A DNA stretch of 64,000 nucleotides, from positions 8,602 through 72,601 of the forward strand of contig CALEPV010000044.1 in the NCBI GenBank assembly GCA_937910905.1, in the 5' to 3' direction. The position numbers and the translations under genes are program-made. The notes under the pieces were generated by a model that saw nothing but the letters and a program-made list of their open reading frames with translations, ran no database searches and was not told where the DNA came from. How positions within the stretch are numbered: the first letter of the stretch is position 1; every line of letters begins with the position of its first letter. Below are positions 8,002 to 16,251 of the stretch, piece after piece. The stretch is from an uncultured Prevotellaceae bacterium. GTDB lineage: Bacteria > Bacteroidota > Bacteroidia > Bacteroidales > Bacteroidaceae.

Positions 8002-8997
8002 TTACTCGGCAACAAGTGTGAAACGCTTGAAGTCGCAGATCTTCAGCTCCTTGTCCTGCTGGGCGAGCCACTGGCTGACAGTAGCCTTGTCGCCGTCGCC
8101 GAACTGGAACTCCTGATCGACGAGGCAGCTCTCCTTGAGGAACTTCTGCACGCGACCCTTGGCGATGTTCTCAATCATGGGCATCTTCAGCTGAGCCTCG
8201 CCCTCGACCTTTGCCTCGGCAATGATCTTGCGGGCCTCGTCGGCCTGCTCCTGGGTGAGCCAGCCCTTGGCCATGTTGCTCTCGATGTGGTCCTCAGAGT
8301 CAACGAGGTTGGGGTTGATGCCGGCCTTCTTGATCTTCATCTCGACGAACTTCTCGACCTGCTCGAGCTTGGTCTTCTCAACGGCAGTCTTGTACTCCTC
8401 GTCAAGAATTTTCTGATCAACGCTCTGTGCATCGAGTGCGACGGGCTTCATGGCAGCCACCTGCATGGCCAGCTTGTGACCCACCTCGACGTTCTCCTTG
8501 TTGAGCTGCACCATGGTGGTGAGGGTGTGCTTGCCCATGTGGTCGTAGATCTCGACATTGTCGCCCTCGAGGGTGAGGTAGCCGTCGAGTTCCATCTTCT
8601 CACCGGTGATGCCGGAACGCTGGGTGACAGCCTCCTGCACTTTCTGGCCGTTGAGCTCGAGTTCCTTCACCTCGTCGATGGTCTTGCAGCGTGCAGCCAC
8701 GGCGGCGTCGAGAATGCTCTGGGTCAGGGCGATGAAGTCAGCGCCGTTGGCCACGAAGTCGGTCTCGCACTTCAGTGCGATGGTAGCGGCAAAGCCGTCG
8801 ACCTTCTTCACAAGTACACAACCATTCGATGTCTCACGGTCGGAGCGCTTGGCGGCGATGGCCAGTCCGCGCTCGCGGAGCAGCTCCTTGGCGCGGTCGA
8901 AGTCGCCCTCGGCCTCGGTCAGAGCCTTCTTCACGTCGGCAAGACCGGCACCGGTCATGGCGCGAAGCTTTTTGATATCGTCAATTGAAATTGCCAT
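8002..8997 (-). CDS. tsf: Elongation factor Ts
   Basis: The 331-residue guanine-nucleotide exchange factor for EF-Tu. The N-terminal UBA-like domain (IKKLRAMTGAGLADVKKAL) and the TDFVAN element that contacts EF-Tu are present. Length is that of the Bacteroidetes form, longer than the 283 residues of E. coli. It lies 50 bases downstream of rpsB, the universal pair, and its start region is preceded by an A-rich stretch (AAAAAAC repeats on the minus strand) typical of initiation without a Shine-Dalgarno sequence. Confidence 0.97.
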   Translation of the reverse strand: MAISIDDIKKLRAMTGAGLADVKKALTEAEGDFDRAKELLRERGLAIAAKRSDRETSNGCVLVKKVDGFAATIALKCETDFVANGADFIALTQSILDAAVAARCKTIDEVKELELNGQKVQEAVTQRSGITGEKMELDGYLTLEGDNVEIYDHMGKHTLTTMVQLNKENVEVGHKLAMQVAAMKPVALDAQSVDQKILDEEYKTAVEKTKLEQVEKFVEMKIKKAGINPNLVDSEDHIESNMAKGWLTQEQADEARKIIAEAKVEGEAQLKMPMIENIAKGRVQKFLKESCLVDQEFQFGDGDKATVSQWLAQQDKELKICDFKRFTLVAE

Positions 8998-9047
8998 TTT
9001 GTTCTTTTTGTTTTTTGTTGTTTTGTTTTTTTCGGGATTCCGGGGGG

Positions 9048-9992
9048 TTATGCTTCCTCAGCAGCGGGAGCCTCCTCAGCAGCGGGAGCTTCCTCAGCAG
9101 CGGGAGCCTCCTCAGCGGCGGGAGCCTCAGCAGCGGCGGGAGCCTCAGCAGCGGGTGCTTCCTCAGCGGCGGGTGCCTCAGCAGCGGCGGGTGCCTCAGC
9201 AGCGGGAGCCACTTCCTTGCGGGCGCGGCGCTGGCGGCGGGGCTTCTCCTCTGCCTCTTCAGCCTCAGCCTGAGCCTCGGCAGCCTTCTCATCGGCCTTC
9301 TCGGCCTTGCGCTCCTCGAGACCCTCTGCGATGGCCTGGCAGCAGGCATTGAGAATCACCTCAACAGAGTCCTTGGCGTCGTCGTTGGCAGGGATGACGA
9401 AGTCGATGTCCTTCGGGTCGCTGTTGGTGTCGACAATGGCGAACACGGGGATACCGAGACGGTTGGCCTCCTTCACGGCGATGTTCTCCTTGAGCACGTC
9501 AACCACGAACAGTGCGCTGGGCAGACGGGTCAGGTCGGCGATAGAACCGAGGTTCTTCTCGAGCTTGGCACGCTGGCGTGTGATTTGCAGGATCTCACGC
9601 TTTGAGAGGTTTGAATATGTGCCATCAGCAGTGAGCTTGTCGATGCTGGCCATCTTCTTCACAGCCTTGCGGATGGTGGGGAAGTTGGTGAGCATACCAC
9701 CAGCCCAACGCTCGTTGACGTAAGGCATGTTGATGGATGTAGCCTTCTCTGCGATGACGGGTTTGGCCTGTTTCTTGGTTGCAACGAAGAGTATCTTGCG
9801 TCCGCTCTTGGCTATGTTCTTGAGTGCTTCGGCAGCTTCGTCAATCTTCACAACGGTCTTGTGGAGGTCGATGATGTGAATGCCGTTCTTCTCCATGAAG
9901 ATGTATGGAGCCATAGCGGGATTCCACTTGCGCTTGAGGTGCCCGAAATGGCAACCGGCCTCAAGCAATGTGTCAAAATTTGTACGTGACAT
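9048..9992 (-). CDS. rpsB: 30S ribosomal protein S2 with long Ala/Pro/Glu tail
   Basis: A small-subunit ribosomal protein. The core (about residues 1-230) is typical: TNFDTLLEAGCHFGHLKRKW at the N-terminus and WAGGMLTNF near residue 95. After it comes a charged linker (EEKPRRQRRARKEV) and then a roughly 65-residue tail of EAPAAE-type repeats, taking the protein to 314 residues. The tail is probably disordered and surface-exposed; it is encoded by near-identical 18-base units. The gene precedes tsf and lies 159 bases after rpsI. That gap contains two copies of GATTGGAC and no clear promoter. Confidence 0.97.
   Translation of the reverse strand: MSRTNFDTLLEAGCHFGHLKRKWNPAMAPYIFMEKNGIHIIDLHKTVVKIDEAAEALKNIAKSGRKILFVATKKQAKPVIAEKATSINMPYVNERWAGGMLTNFPTIRKAVKKMASIDKLTADGTYSNLSKREILQITRQRAKLEKNLGSIADLTRLPSALFVVDVLKENIAVKEANRLGIPVFAIVDTNSDPKDIDFVIPANDDAKDSVEVILNACCQAIAEGLEERKAEKADEKAAEAQAEAEEAEEKPRRQRRARKEVAPAAEAPAAAEAPAAEEAPAAEAPAAAEAPAAEEAPAAEEAPAAEEAPAAEEA
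9050..9210 (-). repeat. 18-base coding repeats in the rpsB tail
   Basis: Tandem units of GCCTCCTCAGCAGCGGGA and close variants (plus-strand reading), some lengthened by an extra GCAGC-type codon, encode EAPAAE and EAPAAAE. The high identity between units suggests recent expansion by slippage or unequal exchange. Confidence 0.85.
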
Positions 9993-10151
9993 AAGTCTTT
10001 AGTTTGTTTGCTTGTTGTTTACTTTCTGTTGGGTTAACTCACTTGTGTAACCAACCCTAAGGTAACTGAATTGGGCGATTGGACGGTTTACGATTGGACA
10101 ATCGCCTGCGCACAGGTCCTTGGGGTTTAGATACTAAACTGCATCCAGCAA

Positions 10152-10538
10152 TTAGCGCTTGCTGAACTGGAAGCGACGGCGTGCCTTTGGCTGACCGGGC
10201 TTCTTGCGCTCCACAGCACGTGGGTCGCGGGTCATGAAGCCTTCGGCGCGCAGGGCCTTCTTGTCTTCTGCGTTGATCTTAACGAGTGCGCGAGCGATGG
10301 CGAGGCGGAGAGCCTGGCTCTGGCCGGTGTAGCCACCGCCGAACAGGTTTGCCTTGATGTCGTACTTCTCAGCTGCGTCGAGCAGGTTGAGAGGTTGCTT
10401 CACCACGTACTGCAGAATGCTGCTGGGGAAGTACTCAGTGAGGTCGCGCTTGTTGATGGTAATCTTACCAGTGCCCTCTGTTACATAAACACGGGCTACG
10501 GCGCACTTGCGGCGTCCTAATGCATTTGTTACTGCCAT
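10152..10538 (-). CDS. rpsI: 30S ribosomal protein S9
   Basis: A 128-residue S9 of the small subunit. The C-terminal GQPKARRRFQFSKR is the conserved basic tail that reaches the P-site tRNA, and GGGYTGQSQALRLAIARAL is the family core. It follows rplM after 8 bases, the universal L13-S9 pair, and shares its promoter. Confidence 0.98.
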   Translation of the reverse strand: MAVTNALGRRKCAVARVYVTEGTGKITINKRDLTEYFPSSILQYVVKQPLNLLDAAEKYDIKANLFGGGYTGQSQALRLAIARALVKINAEDKKALRAEGFMTRDPRAVERKKPGQPKARRRFQFSKR

Positions 10539-10546
10539 TTCGATGT

Positions 10547-11008
10547 TTATTTATAGAGGTTAATATCAATAGCCTTGGGGCTCTGTGCTTCGTGCTTGTG
10601 CTCCGGTCCCTCGTAAACGTAGAGGTTTGTGATGAGGCGTGAGCCAAGCTTGTTCTTCGGCAGCATACCCTTCACCACCTTGTGGAGCAGGCGTGATGCG
10701 CCGTCCTTCTTAGCCAGGATGCTGGCAGGTGTGCTCTCTTTCTGACCGCCGGGGTATCCGCTGTAGCGCAGATAGATGCGATCTGACAGCTTGTTACCTG
10801 TGAGCTGAATCTTTTCGGCATTGATAATAATTACATTGTCGCCACAGTCAACGTGTGGAGTAAAGTTGGGCTTGTACTTGCCGCGGAGCAGCTTAGCTAC
10901 CTTTGAGGCAAGACGACCCAGTACCTGATCGGTGGCGTCAACAACAACCCATTCCTTCTGAACGGTCTCTTTGTTGGCTGAAATGGTCTTGTAACTTAAA
11001 GTGTCCAT
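10547..11008 (-). CDS. rplM: 50S ribosomal protein L13
   Basis: A 153-residue L13 of the large subunit. The start was set at the ATG of 11008 (MDTLSYKTISANKETV), the usual Bacteroidetes N-terminus; a longer frame upstream to 11068 runs through the leader. Conserved segments WVVVDATDQVLGRLASKVAK and GKYKPNFTPHVDCGDNVIII are present. It heads the L13-S9 transcript. Confidence 0.97.
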   Translation of the reverse strand: MDTLSYKTISANKETVQKEWVVVDATDQVLGRLASKVAKLLRGKYKPNFTPHVDCGDNVIIINAEKIQLTGNKLSDRIYLRYSGYPGGQKESTPASILAKKDGASRLLHKVVKGMLPKNKLGSRLITNLYVYEGPEHKHEAQSPKAIDINLYK

Positions 11009-11138
11009 TCTCTTCGTTGTTCTTGTTTTGTTGATTAACTCATTGATTCTCTGCGATTCACTAACCACTTCCTCAGGCCAAGAGGGAAGCTATTAACACG
11101 CAGTTACCCTACCCACGCAGGGTGGGTTGATAATAATC
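11009..11138 (-). promoter_or_regulatory. 5' leader of the rplM-rpsI transcript with a hairpin
   Basis: About 130 bases between the predicted transcript start and the rplM ATG. Near its 5' end ACCCAC-CCTGC-GTGGGT forms a perfect six-pair hairpin (11111-11127). Ribosomal-protein operons are often autoregulated through such leaders. No published L13 leader motif is claimed; the rest of the leader shows no strong stem. Confidence 0.45.
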
Positions 11139-11144
11139 GGCCTG

Positions 11145-11174
11145 CAAAGGTACGGCTTTTAATTGGAGTGACAA
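11145..11174 (-). promoter_or_regulatory. rplM promoter
   Basis: On the minus strand TTG (11174-11172), a 19-base spacer and TACCTTTG (11152-11145) match the Bacteroidetes -33/-7 consensus. The predicted start is near 11138. Confidence 0.8.
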
Positions 11175-11270
11175 GCGGTTGCGATATATTTTTTCTTTAT
11201 GAAAAATATCTTGCGATACGTTCATAAGCCGCTTGCAATGCGACATTGCGGCCTATTCATCGCGATGTGG

Positions 11271-11364
11271 CTCAAAAAACATGCGCGTGTTAAATAAATG
11301 ACACGCGCATGTTTTTTATTTAACACGCGCGTGTCATTTATTTAACACGCGCATGTTTTTTGAG
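11271..11364. repeat. Perfect 38-bp inverted repeat, likely bidirectional terminator
   Basis: Bases 11271-11308 are the exact reverse complement of 11327-11364, around an 18-base loop. Each arm carries smaller palindromes built from ACATGCGCGTGT and ACACGCGCGTGT, separated by TAAATAAATG, so alternative nested hairpins are possible. The outer ends are CTCAAAAAACATG and CATGTTTTTTGAG, so either strand ends in a T-run. It begins 23 bases after the stop of the leftward membrane-protein gene and probably ends that long transcript while insulating the rplM promoter. Confidence 0.85.
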
Positions 11365-11387
11365 CTGCAATGTGATGTTGGGGATGA

Positions 11388-12167
11388 TTAGACGCAGTTC
11401 AGCACCTCGAACAGCAGGGCGCACCATCCGAACAATACCATTATATATACGCAGGCATTGGCCGACGGTAGCCGGCGGAACAGGTCGTCGATGGCGGCTA
11501 TGGCGAACAGGGGCATGAGCCACACCGAGATGAGGAACCAGTTCAGGGGCGAATGGGTGACGAAAGGATTGAGGGTGGGGTAGAAGTAGAAAGCCTCCCA
11601 GAGAGTGGGGTGGCTGTGGCGCAGGTAGCTGCCCAGCAGGGTCGATGCCACAACGGACAGCACCAGTAGCAGGGGGTATAGGCTGCGCACATCCTTGTAG
11701 AGCGGCAGCCGGATAACAGCCTTTGTACGTGTTGAGTAGATGAGACTGCACAGCGCTACCAGCACAGCCAGCGCAAAGCCGGCTGCCATCCACTGGCGGT
11801 GGGTGCTTTGGAAGGTGTGCATGAATGCGCTGATGGGGTTGTCGGGATGGGCATTCCGACGCAGCTCACTCTCGTGCAGCCAGCCCATCATAAACTGGTT
11901 GTGGGCCACCTTGACCCACACGCTGTCCACGCTGTCTTCAGGTATCACACAGAACTCGGCCACCACCAGCACGGCCTCGTCGTAGAGCCATAGGCTGTCG
12001 CTGGTCAGAGCCACACCCTCGCTCCAGTGCATGGGGCGATCCACCTGTAGGCACAGGCTGTCGGTGCTGATCTCGAAGTTGTAGCCCACGCCGTAGGGCA
12101 GGGACACTTGTCCCATCAGGGCAGGGCAGCACAGGCTGATTAGTGCTATGAGCAGTAGGCGTCTCAT
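11388..12167 (-). CDS. Hypothetical membrane protein with periplasmic SH3-like part
   Basis: A 259-residue protein of unknown function. Start at the ATG of 12167, which overlaps the stop of the U32 gene by four bases (ATGA); longer frames run into that gene. It has a signal peptide (MRRLLLIALISLCCPALMG), then about 110 residues in which WVKVAHNQFMMGWLHESEL resembles an SH3-like domain. It ends with about four transmembrane segments (near residues 125-145, 165-185, 205-230 and 238-258). It is the last gene of the long leftward run and is followed by the large inverted repeat. No catalytic motif seen. Confidence 0.75.
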   Translation of the reverse strand: MRRLLLIALISLCCPALMGQVSLPYGVGYNFEISTDSLCLQVDRPMHWSEGVALTSDSLWLYDEAVLVVAEFCVIPEDSVDSVWVKVAHNQFMMGWLHESELRRNAHPDNPISAFMHTFQSTHRQWMAAGFALAVLVALCSLIYSTRTKAVIRLPLYKDVRSLYPLLLVLSVVASTLLGSYLRHSHPTLWEAFYFYPTLNPFVTHSPLNWFLISVWLMPLFAIAAIDDLFRRLPSANACVYIMVLFGWCALLFEVLNCV

Positions 12168-13924
12168 GGGTGTAGTACTTCCATTTGGCAATTGCGGCAG
12201 TCGAAGCGTAGCGGCAGGGTGCGTCCATCGGTCAGACGCAGGCTCCACGGTTCGTGCAGCTCGCCGCGATAGTGCTGATGCTTGGGGCAGCGGCCCAGCT
12301 GGTAGCGCAGGCAGTAGCGGCAGGTCATCAAGGAGGCTGGGTGGGTGGAGTAATCGGAGAACTCTGAGTATCCCGAGAACTCCGAGTACTCAGATTGTGC
12401 TGGCTGGCCAGCGGCCTTTGTGGGCAGGCAGGCTTGTGCCAGCTTGCCTGTCTGCTCTCTGCGCCATTCGCCCAGCACAGATGCTGGTATGAACCATTCC
12501 TTGCTGAAGCAGATGTCGATATCCGATGCTGCGTATGGTGTGTCGCCCAGGCGCGACAGCTGGCGGACTATGGCGTCGCGCTGTGGGCCGCGTGCCTCTT
12601 CGTGGGCGTAGTCGAATGTGGCTGCGGCGGTGCGCCCCAGCTCGTCAGTCATGCTTAGGTTGAAGCCTGTCGGCGTTTCGGCCAGCTGCCACTTGACAGC
12701 CAGACGGCGCTCTGCTGTGGGGCGTGACAGCTCGCGGTCGAAGGCCTGGCTCTGGTTGCGGAACAGGGCCGTGCCGGGGTGGGGCAGGCGAGTGGCATCG
12801 CCCTGCCTGGCTGTGCTGACTATGATGCGGCCTTGGCTGTCCACGCTGTTCACGCGGAAACCGTGCAGACGGCGCCCCTCGTCGAAGTAACACAGGCCGT
12901 CGCCATTCTCAAACGTGGCTGTGCCTGCTACGCTGAGCAGGCTGCCTCGCACCTGCTTCACGGTGCCAACGGGTTCGCCCACGTACTTCGGTGTGTCGAT
13001 ATTGGCCAGCTCTGCTGTGCGGCCGTGCAGGAAGTAGTCGGTGAAACCACGGTTGAAACTGCGCTGCGGGGCGGGTGTGAACCGCAGCTCCACTGTGCCT
13101 GCCGAGCTGCGTGCGTAGTCGTTGGGGCGGTGGCTGAATATGGCATCGAGCCGGCGGCGGTAGTAGGCCGTGATGTTTTTCACGTAGCCCACATCCTTGA
13201 GCCGGCCCTCAATCTTGAACGATGTGGCTCCGGCATCCAGTAGCGCCTCCAGGTCGCGGCTGCGGTTCATGTCCCGCAGAGACAGCAAGTGCTTGTTGTG
13301 CTGCAGCACCTGCCCCTGACCGTCCACGAGGTCGAATGCCAGACGGCACACCTGAGCACATTCGCCGCGGTTGGCGCTGCGCCCGAACAGATGCTCCGAT
13401 GCGTAGCAGCGGCCGCTGTAGCACACGCAGAGCGCTCCGTGCACAAACACCTCCAGCGGCATCTGCGGCACCTGCTCATGTATGGCACGAATCTCGTCCA
13501 GCGACAGCTCGCGAGCCAGCACCGCCTGCTTGTAGCCCTCGTCCCACAGTTGCTGCACGTGCGCTGCCGTGCGGTTGTCCATCTGGGTCGATGCGTGCAG
13601 CGGTATGCGCCCTTTGGCCAGTTGCCTGACCCGCCTGTCCTGTACAATCAGAGCATCCACACCAACAGCTGCCAGCTCGCCAATCAGACGGTCGGCAGCC
13701 TCCAGTTCGTCATCGTGCAGCAGGGTGTTCAGCGTGACGTATATCTTTGCGCCAAATACATGCGCATACCGTACCAGCTGCGCGATGTCGTCCACTGAGT
13801 TGCCGGCAGCTGCACGTGCACCGAAGCGCTCGGCACCGATGTACACGGCATCGGCTCCGTGGCGTATGGCCTCAATACCGCATTCCAGGTTGCGTGCGGG
13901 GGAGAGCAGTTCGATGTGTCGCAT
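12164..13924 (-). CDS. Peptidase U32 family protein (RlhA/YdcP-like)
   Basis: A 586-residue U32-family protein. The family signature EVFVHGALCVCYSGRCY is at about residues 157-173, followed by the conserved Cys pair in RGECAQVCR; in E. coli RlhA these cysteines are needed for 23S rRNA C2501 hydroxylation. The C-terminus carries another Cys group (CRYCLRYQLGRCPKH...CRNCQ), as in the long U32 form with a DUF3656 region. Between them sits a low-complexity insert, SEYSEFSGYSEFSDYS, encoded by 9-base repeats. Despite the family name, an RNA-modifying rather than proteolytic role is more likely. It overlaps metA by one base and the downstream membrane-protein gene by four. Confidence 0.88.
   Translation of the reverse strand: MRHIELLSPARNLECGIEAIRHGADAVYIGAERFGARAAAGNSVDDIAQLVRYAHVFGAKIYVTLNTLLHDDELEAADRLIGELAAVGVDALIVQDRRVRQLAKGRIPLHASTQMDNRTAAHVQQLWDEGYKQAVLARELSLDEIRAIHEQVPQMPLEVFVHGALCVCYSGRCYASEHLFGRSANRGECAQVCRLAFDLVDGQGQVLQHNKHLLSLRDMNRSRDLEALLDAGATSFKIEGRLKDVGYVKNITAYYRRRLDAIFSHRPNDYARSSAGTVELRFTPAPQRSFNRGFTDYFLHGRTAELANIDTPKYVGEPVGTVKQVRGSLLSVAGTATFENGDGLCYFDEGRRLHGFRVNSVDSQGRIIVSTARQGDATRLPHPGTALFRNQSQAFDRELSRPTAERRLAVKWQLAETPTGFNLSMTDELGRTAAATFDYAHEEARGPQRDAIVRQLSRLGDTPYAASDIDICFSKEWFIPASVLGEWRREQTGKLAQACLPTKAAGQPAQSEYSEFSGYSEFSDYSTHPASLMTCRYCLRYQLGRCPKHQHYRGELHEPWSLRLTDGRTLPLRFDCRNCQMEVLHP
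12346..12396 (-). repeat. 9-base coding repeat insert in the U32 gene
   Basis: On the coding strand, variants of TCGGAGTAC and TCGGAGTTC repeat about five times in frame, giving SEYSEFSGYSEFSDYS just before the C-terminal Cys cluster. The unit is partly self-complementary (GAGTACTC). It looks like an intergenic-type repeat that landed in a tolerant loop. Confidence 0.7.
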
Positions 13925-14841
13925 CAGTGGATGTCCTCGATGTTGTATGGCGTCTCCTGGTATACGTAGTAGTTGAGCCAGTTGGTGAATAGCAGATTGG
14001 CGTGGGCGCGCCAGGAGACAAGCGGCGGTTGCGACGGGTCGTTGTTGCGATAGTAGTGCTTCGGCATCTGAATGGTCAAGCCTTTGGCCAAGTCGCGCTT
14101 GTACTCGCTGTCCAGCGTGAGCGGCGAGTACTCGGCATGACCTGTGATGAAGAACTCGCGGCCCTCGCGTGCCATCACAATGCTTACGCCCGACTCGCGG
14201 CTCTCGGCTATGATGGTCAGCTCCGGATGCTGCACGATGTCGTCGCGGCGTATCTCGGTGTGGCGGCTGTGCGGCATGTTGAATATATCGTCGAAGCCAC
14301 GGAATATGGGCAGGCGCGGCTTCAGCGGTGTCTGCTCGAATATGCCGAACATCTTCTGTGACAGCGGATACTTTGGCACGCCATAGTGGAAGTAGAGGCC
14401 GGCCTGGGCTGCCCAGCAGATGTACAGCGTCGAGGTAACGTGTGTGCGGGCCCAGGTAAAGATGTCGGTCATCTCGTTCCAGTAGGTCACATCCTCAAAT
14501 GCCAGATGCTCTACAGGTGCTCCGGTGATGATCATACCGTCGTACTTCTCGTTGCGCATCAGCTCGAAGTCGCGGTAGAAAGCCCGCATGTGCTCTATCG
14601 GAGTGTTCTTCGACGTGTGGCTCTTAATCTTCATAAACGCCACTTCGAGCTGTAGCGGAGAGTTTGACAGCAGACGAATGAGGTCCGTCTCTGTCGTTAT
14701 CTTGATAGGCATGAGGTTCAGCACCACCAGCCTTAGCGGTCGTATGTCCTGCTGTGTGGCCCGCGAGTTGTCGATGACAAATATGTTCTCGTCCTTCAGC
14801 AGGTCAATGGCAGGCAGTCTGTCGGGTAGCTTTAATGGCAT
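13924..14841 (-). CDS. metA: Homoserine O-acyltransferase, MetA type (probably acetyl-specific)
   Basis: A 305-residue MetA, which activates homoserine in methionine synthesis. The catalytic residues align exactly with the family: Cys142 in ICWAAQ, His235 and Glu237 in GHAEYSP. Residue 111 is Glu (GAPVE). In characterised MetA enzymes Glu111 goes with acetyl-CoA and Gly111 with succinyl-CoA, so this one is predicted to make O-acetylhomoserine despite the usual family name. It overlaps the U32 gene by one base and starts 48 bases after the PP2C stop, so it may share the long transcript, although no functional tie is evident. Confidence 0.93.
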   Translation of the reverse strand: MPLKLPDRLPAIDLLKDENIFVIDNSRATQQDIRPLRLVVLNLMPIKITTETDLIRLLSNSPLQLEVAFMKIKSHTSKNTPIEHMRAFYRDFELMRNEKYDGMIITGAPVEHLAFEDVTYWNEMTDIFTWARTHVTSTLYICWAAQAGLYFHYGVPKYPLSQKMFGIFEQTPLKPRLPIFRGFDDIFNMPHSRHTEIRRDDIVQHPELTIIAESRESGVSIVMAREGREFFITGHAEYSPLTLDSEYKRDLAKGLTIQMPKHYYRNNDPSQPPLVSWRAHANLLFTNWLNYYVYQETPYNIEDIH

Positions 14842-14889
14842 TTGTGTCTATGTTTGTGATGTTGTGCGTGTTTGCTGTGGTTGACTGCT

Positions 14890-15639
14890 TTAGGTGGCAG
14901 TAATCACGATGACTGATACGTTGTCCTCTCCGCCGGCCTGATATGCAGCGTTGATGAAGTCGGCAGCCATCGTTTGCGGGTCGGCCAACAGCTGTTCCAG
15001 ATCTTCGTCGCTCACCATGTCGGTCAGGCCGTCGGAGCACAGCAGCAGGCGGTCCCCCGGTTGCAGCTCGTCGGTGATGTCGTCGTAGTCGATGAACGAC
15101 TCGTCGCCACCTCCGCCCAGACAGTTGGTGATGATGTGGCGGTCGGACTCGCGGTGAGTCACGGCGTAGAGCGAGTGGTCGCGCGACAGCTGCCGCAGGC
15201 TTCCGTCGTGCATCAGGTAGAGACGGCTGTCGCCGCAGTTGATGGCATAGAATCGCTCGCGGTAGCAGAGTACAGCCACCAGCGTTGTGCCCATGCCTTG
15301 CTGCGCAGGGTTCTCTTCGCCTTGCTCGGTCAGGTATGTGTGCTCGTCTTGAATCCACTGCTCCAGTTCCTCGCGTAGCTCGCGCTGTGAGAGCACTCGC
15401 GACATGACTGATATGTGGTTGCCCAGCTCGCGTGCAGCATCCTCGCTGGCCACCTCGCCGGCGTTGTGGCCACCCATACCGTCGGCCACAGCCATGATGA
15501 CTGAGGAAGTCTCGGTGATGTCCACCTCACGCTGTGCCTCCGCATCGCGGTAGGTCTCGGTGCACACCAGCAGCATGTCCTCGTTGTGGGGACGTACCAA
15601 TCCTTTCTGCGAACTAAGACTGATGGATAGATGCTTCAT
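14890..15639 (-). CDS. PP2C-family Ser/Thr protein phosphatase
   Basis: A 249-residue soluble PP2C phosphatase. All metal-binding motifs are present: RPHNED (Asp21), VADGMGGHNAGE (Asp53), CSDGLTDMV and GGEDNVSVIVI, with GTTLV and NCGDSRLYL between them, so it should be an active Mn/Mg-dependent phospho-Ser/Thr phosphatase. Its start overlaps the FHA gene by four bases. Together with the kinase two genes upstream it forms a writer/eraser pair, the FHA protein being the reader. Confidence 0.92.
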   Translation of the reverse strand: MKHLSISLSSQKGLVRPHNEDMLLVCTETYRDAEAQREVDITETSSVIMAVADGMGGHNAGEVASEDAARELGNHISVMSRVLSQRELREELEQWIQDEHTYLTEQGEENPAQQGMGTTLVAVLCYRERFYAINCGDSRLYLMHDGSLRQLSRDHSLYAVTHRESDRHIITNCLGGGGDESFIDYDDITDELQPGDRLLLCSDGLTDMVSDEDLEQLLADPQTMAADFINAAYQAGGEDNVSVIVITAT

Positions 15640-16196
15640 CGTTGTGATACCTCCACTCTAAACTCAATGTTGGCCAGCTGCACCAGGTCGCCGTGATGCA
15701 GCGGTACTACTTGTCCTGATGCCACTTGGCTGCCGTTGACATACGTTCCGTTGCTCGAATTCTTGTCCTCGATGAGCCATTGGTTCTGGTTGTAGTGCAG
15801 TTGGGCGTGGGTGCCGCTGATGTAGCTGAACTGTGCCAGGAACTGGCTATAGATGCCCATCCTGCGTCCGATGATTGCTCCGTTGGTACCGGCCAGCCGC
15901 AGGTGTAGGCTGTCGTTGACCAGGAACAGTTGTGGAATGCCGGCGCGATAGGTCGCACCGATGGCTGCTGCCATCATGCTTTCGCGCTGCGATATCTCAG
16001 CTGCAGAGTTGCTGGCGGCTTGTCCTGTGGCAGATGACAGTTGGTTGTAGCGTCGCATCTCACCTCCGCAGGTAGTGCAACGTTGCCCTTTGCCTGGCCG
16101 TCCGCATTGCGTACAGTAGAATATCTCTTGCCCGCACTGGTCGCAAAACCTGGAGTCAGGGTCTATTTCAGCCTTGCATTTAGGACAGTTTATCAT
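15636..16196 (-). CDS. Zinc-ribbon FHA-domain protein
   Basis: A 186-residue protein with two N-terminal zinc ribbons (Cys4/7/18/21 and Cys28/31/40/43) and a C-terminal FHA domain (about residues 95-183). FHA landmarks are IIGRRMG, the phosphothreonine-pocket SGTHAQL, and NSSNGTYVNG. FHA domains bind phosphothreonine peptides, so it is the probable reader for the nearby kinase. The ribbons match those at the ends of the neighbouring AAA+ and scaffold proteins, which suggests a shared docking mode. No membrane segment. Confidence 0.9.
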   Translation of the reverse strand: MINCPKCKAEIDPDSRFCDQCGQEIFYCTQCGRPGKGQRCTTCGGEMRRYNQLSSATGQAASNSAAEISQRESMMAAAIGATYRAGIPQLFLVNDSLHLRLAGTNGAIIGRRMGIYSQFLAQFSYISGTHAQLHYNQNQWLIEDKNSSNGTYVNGSQVASGQVVPLHHGDLVQLANIEFRVEVSQR

Positions 16197-16251
16197 AGCT
16201 GTTGCTTCGTTTTATTGTTGATGCAAAGAGTAATTGGAATCCGTGGTGTCG

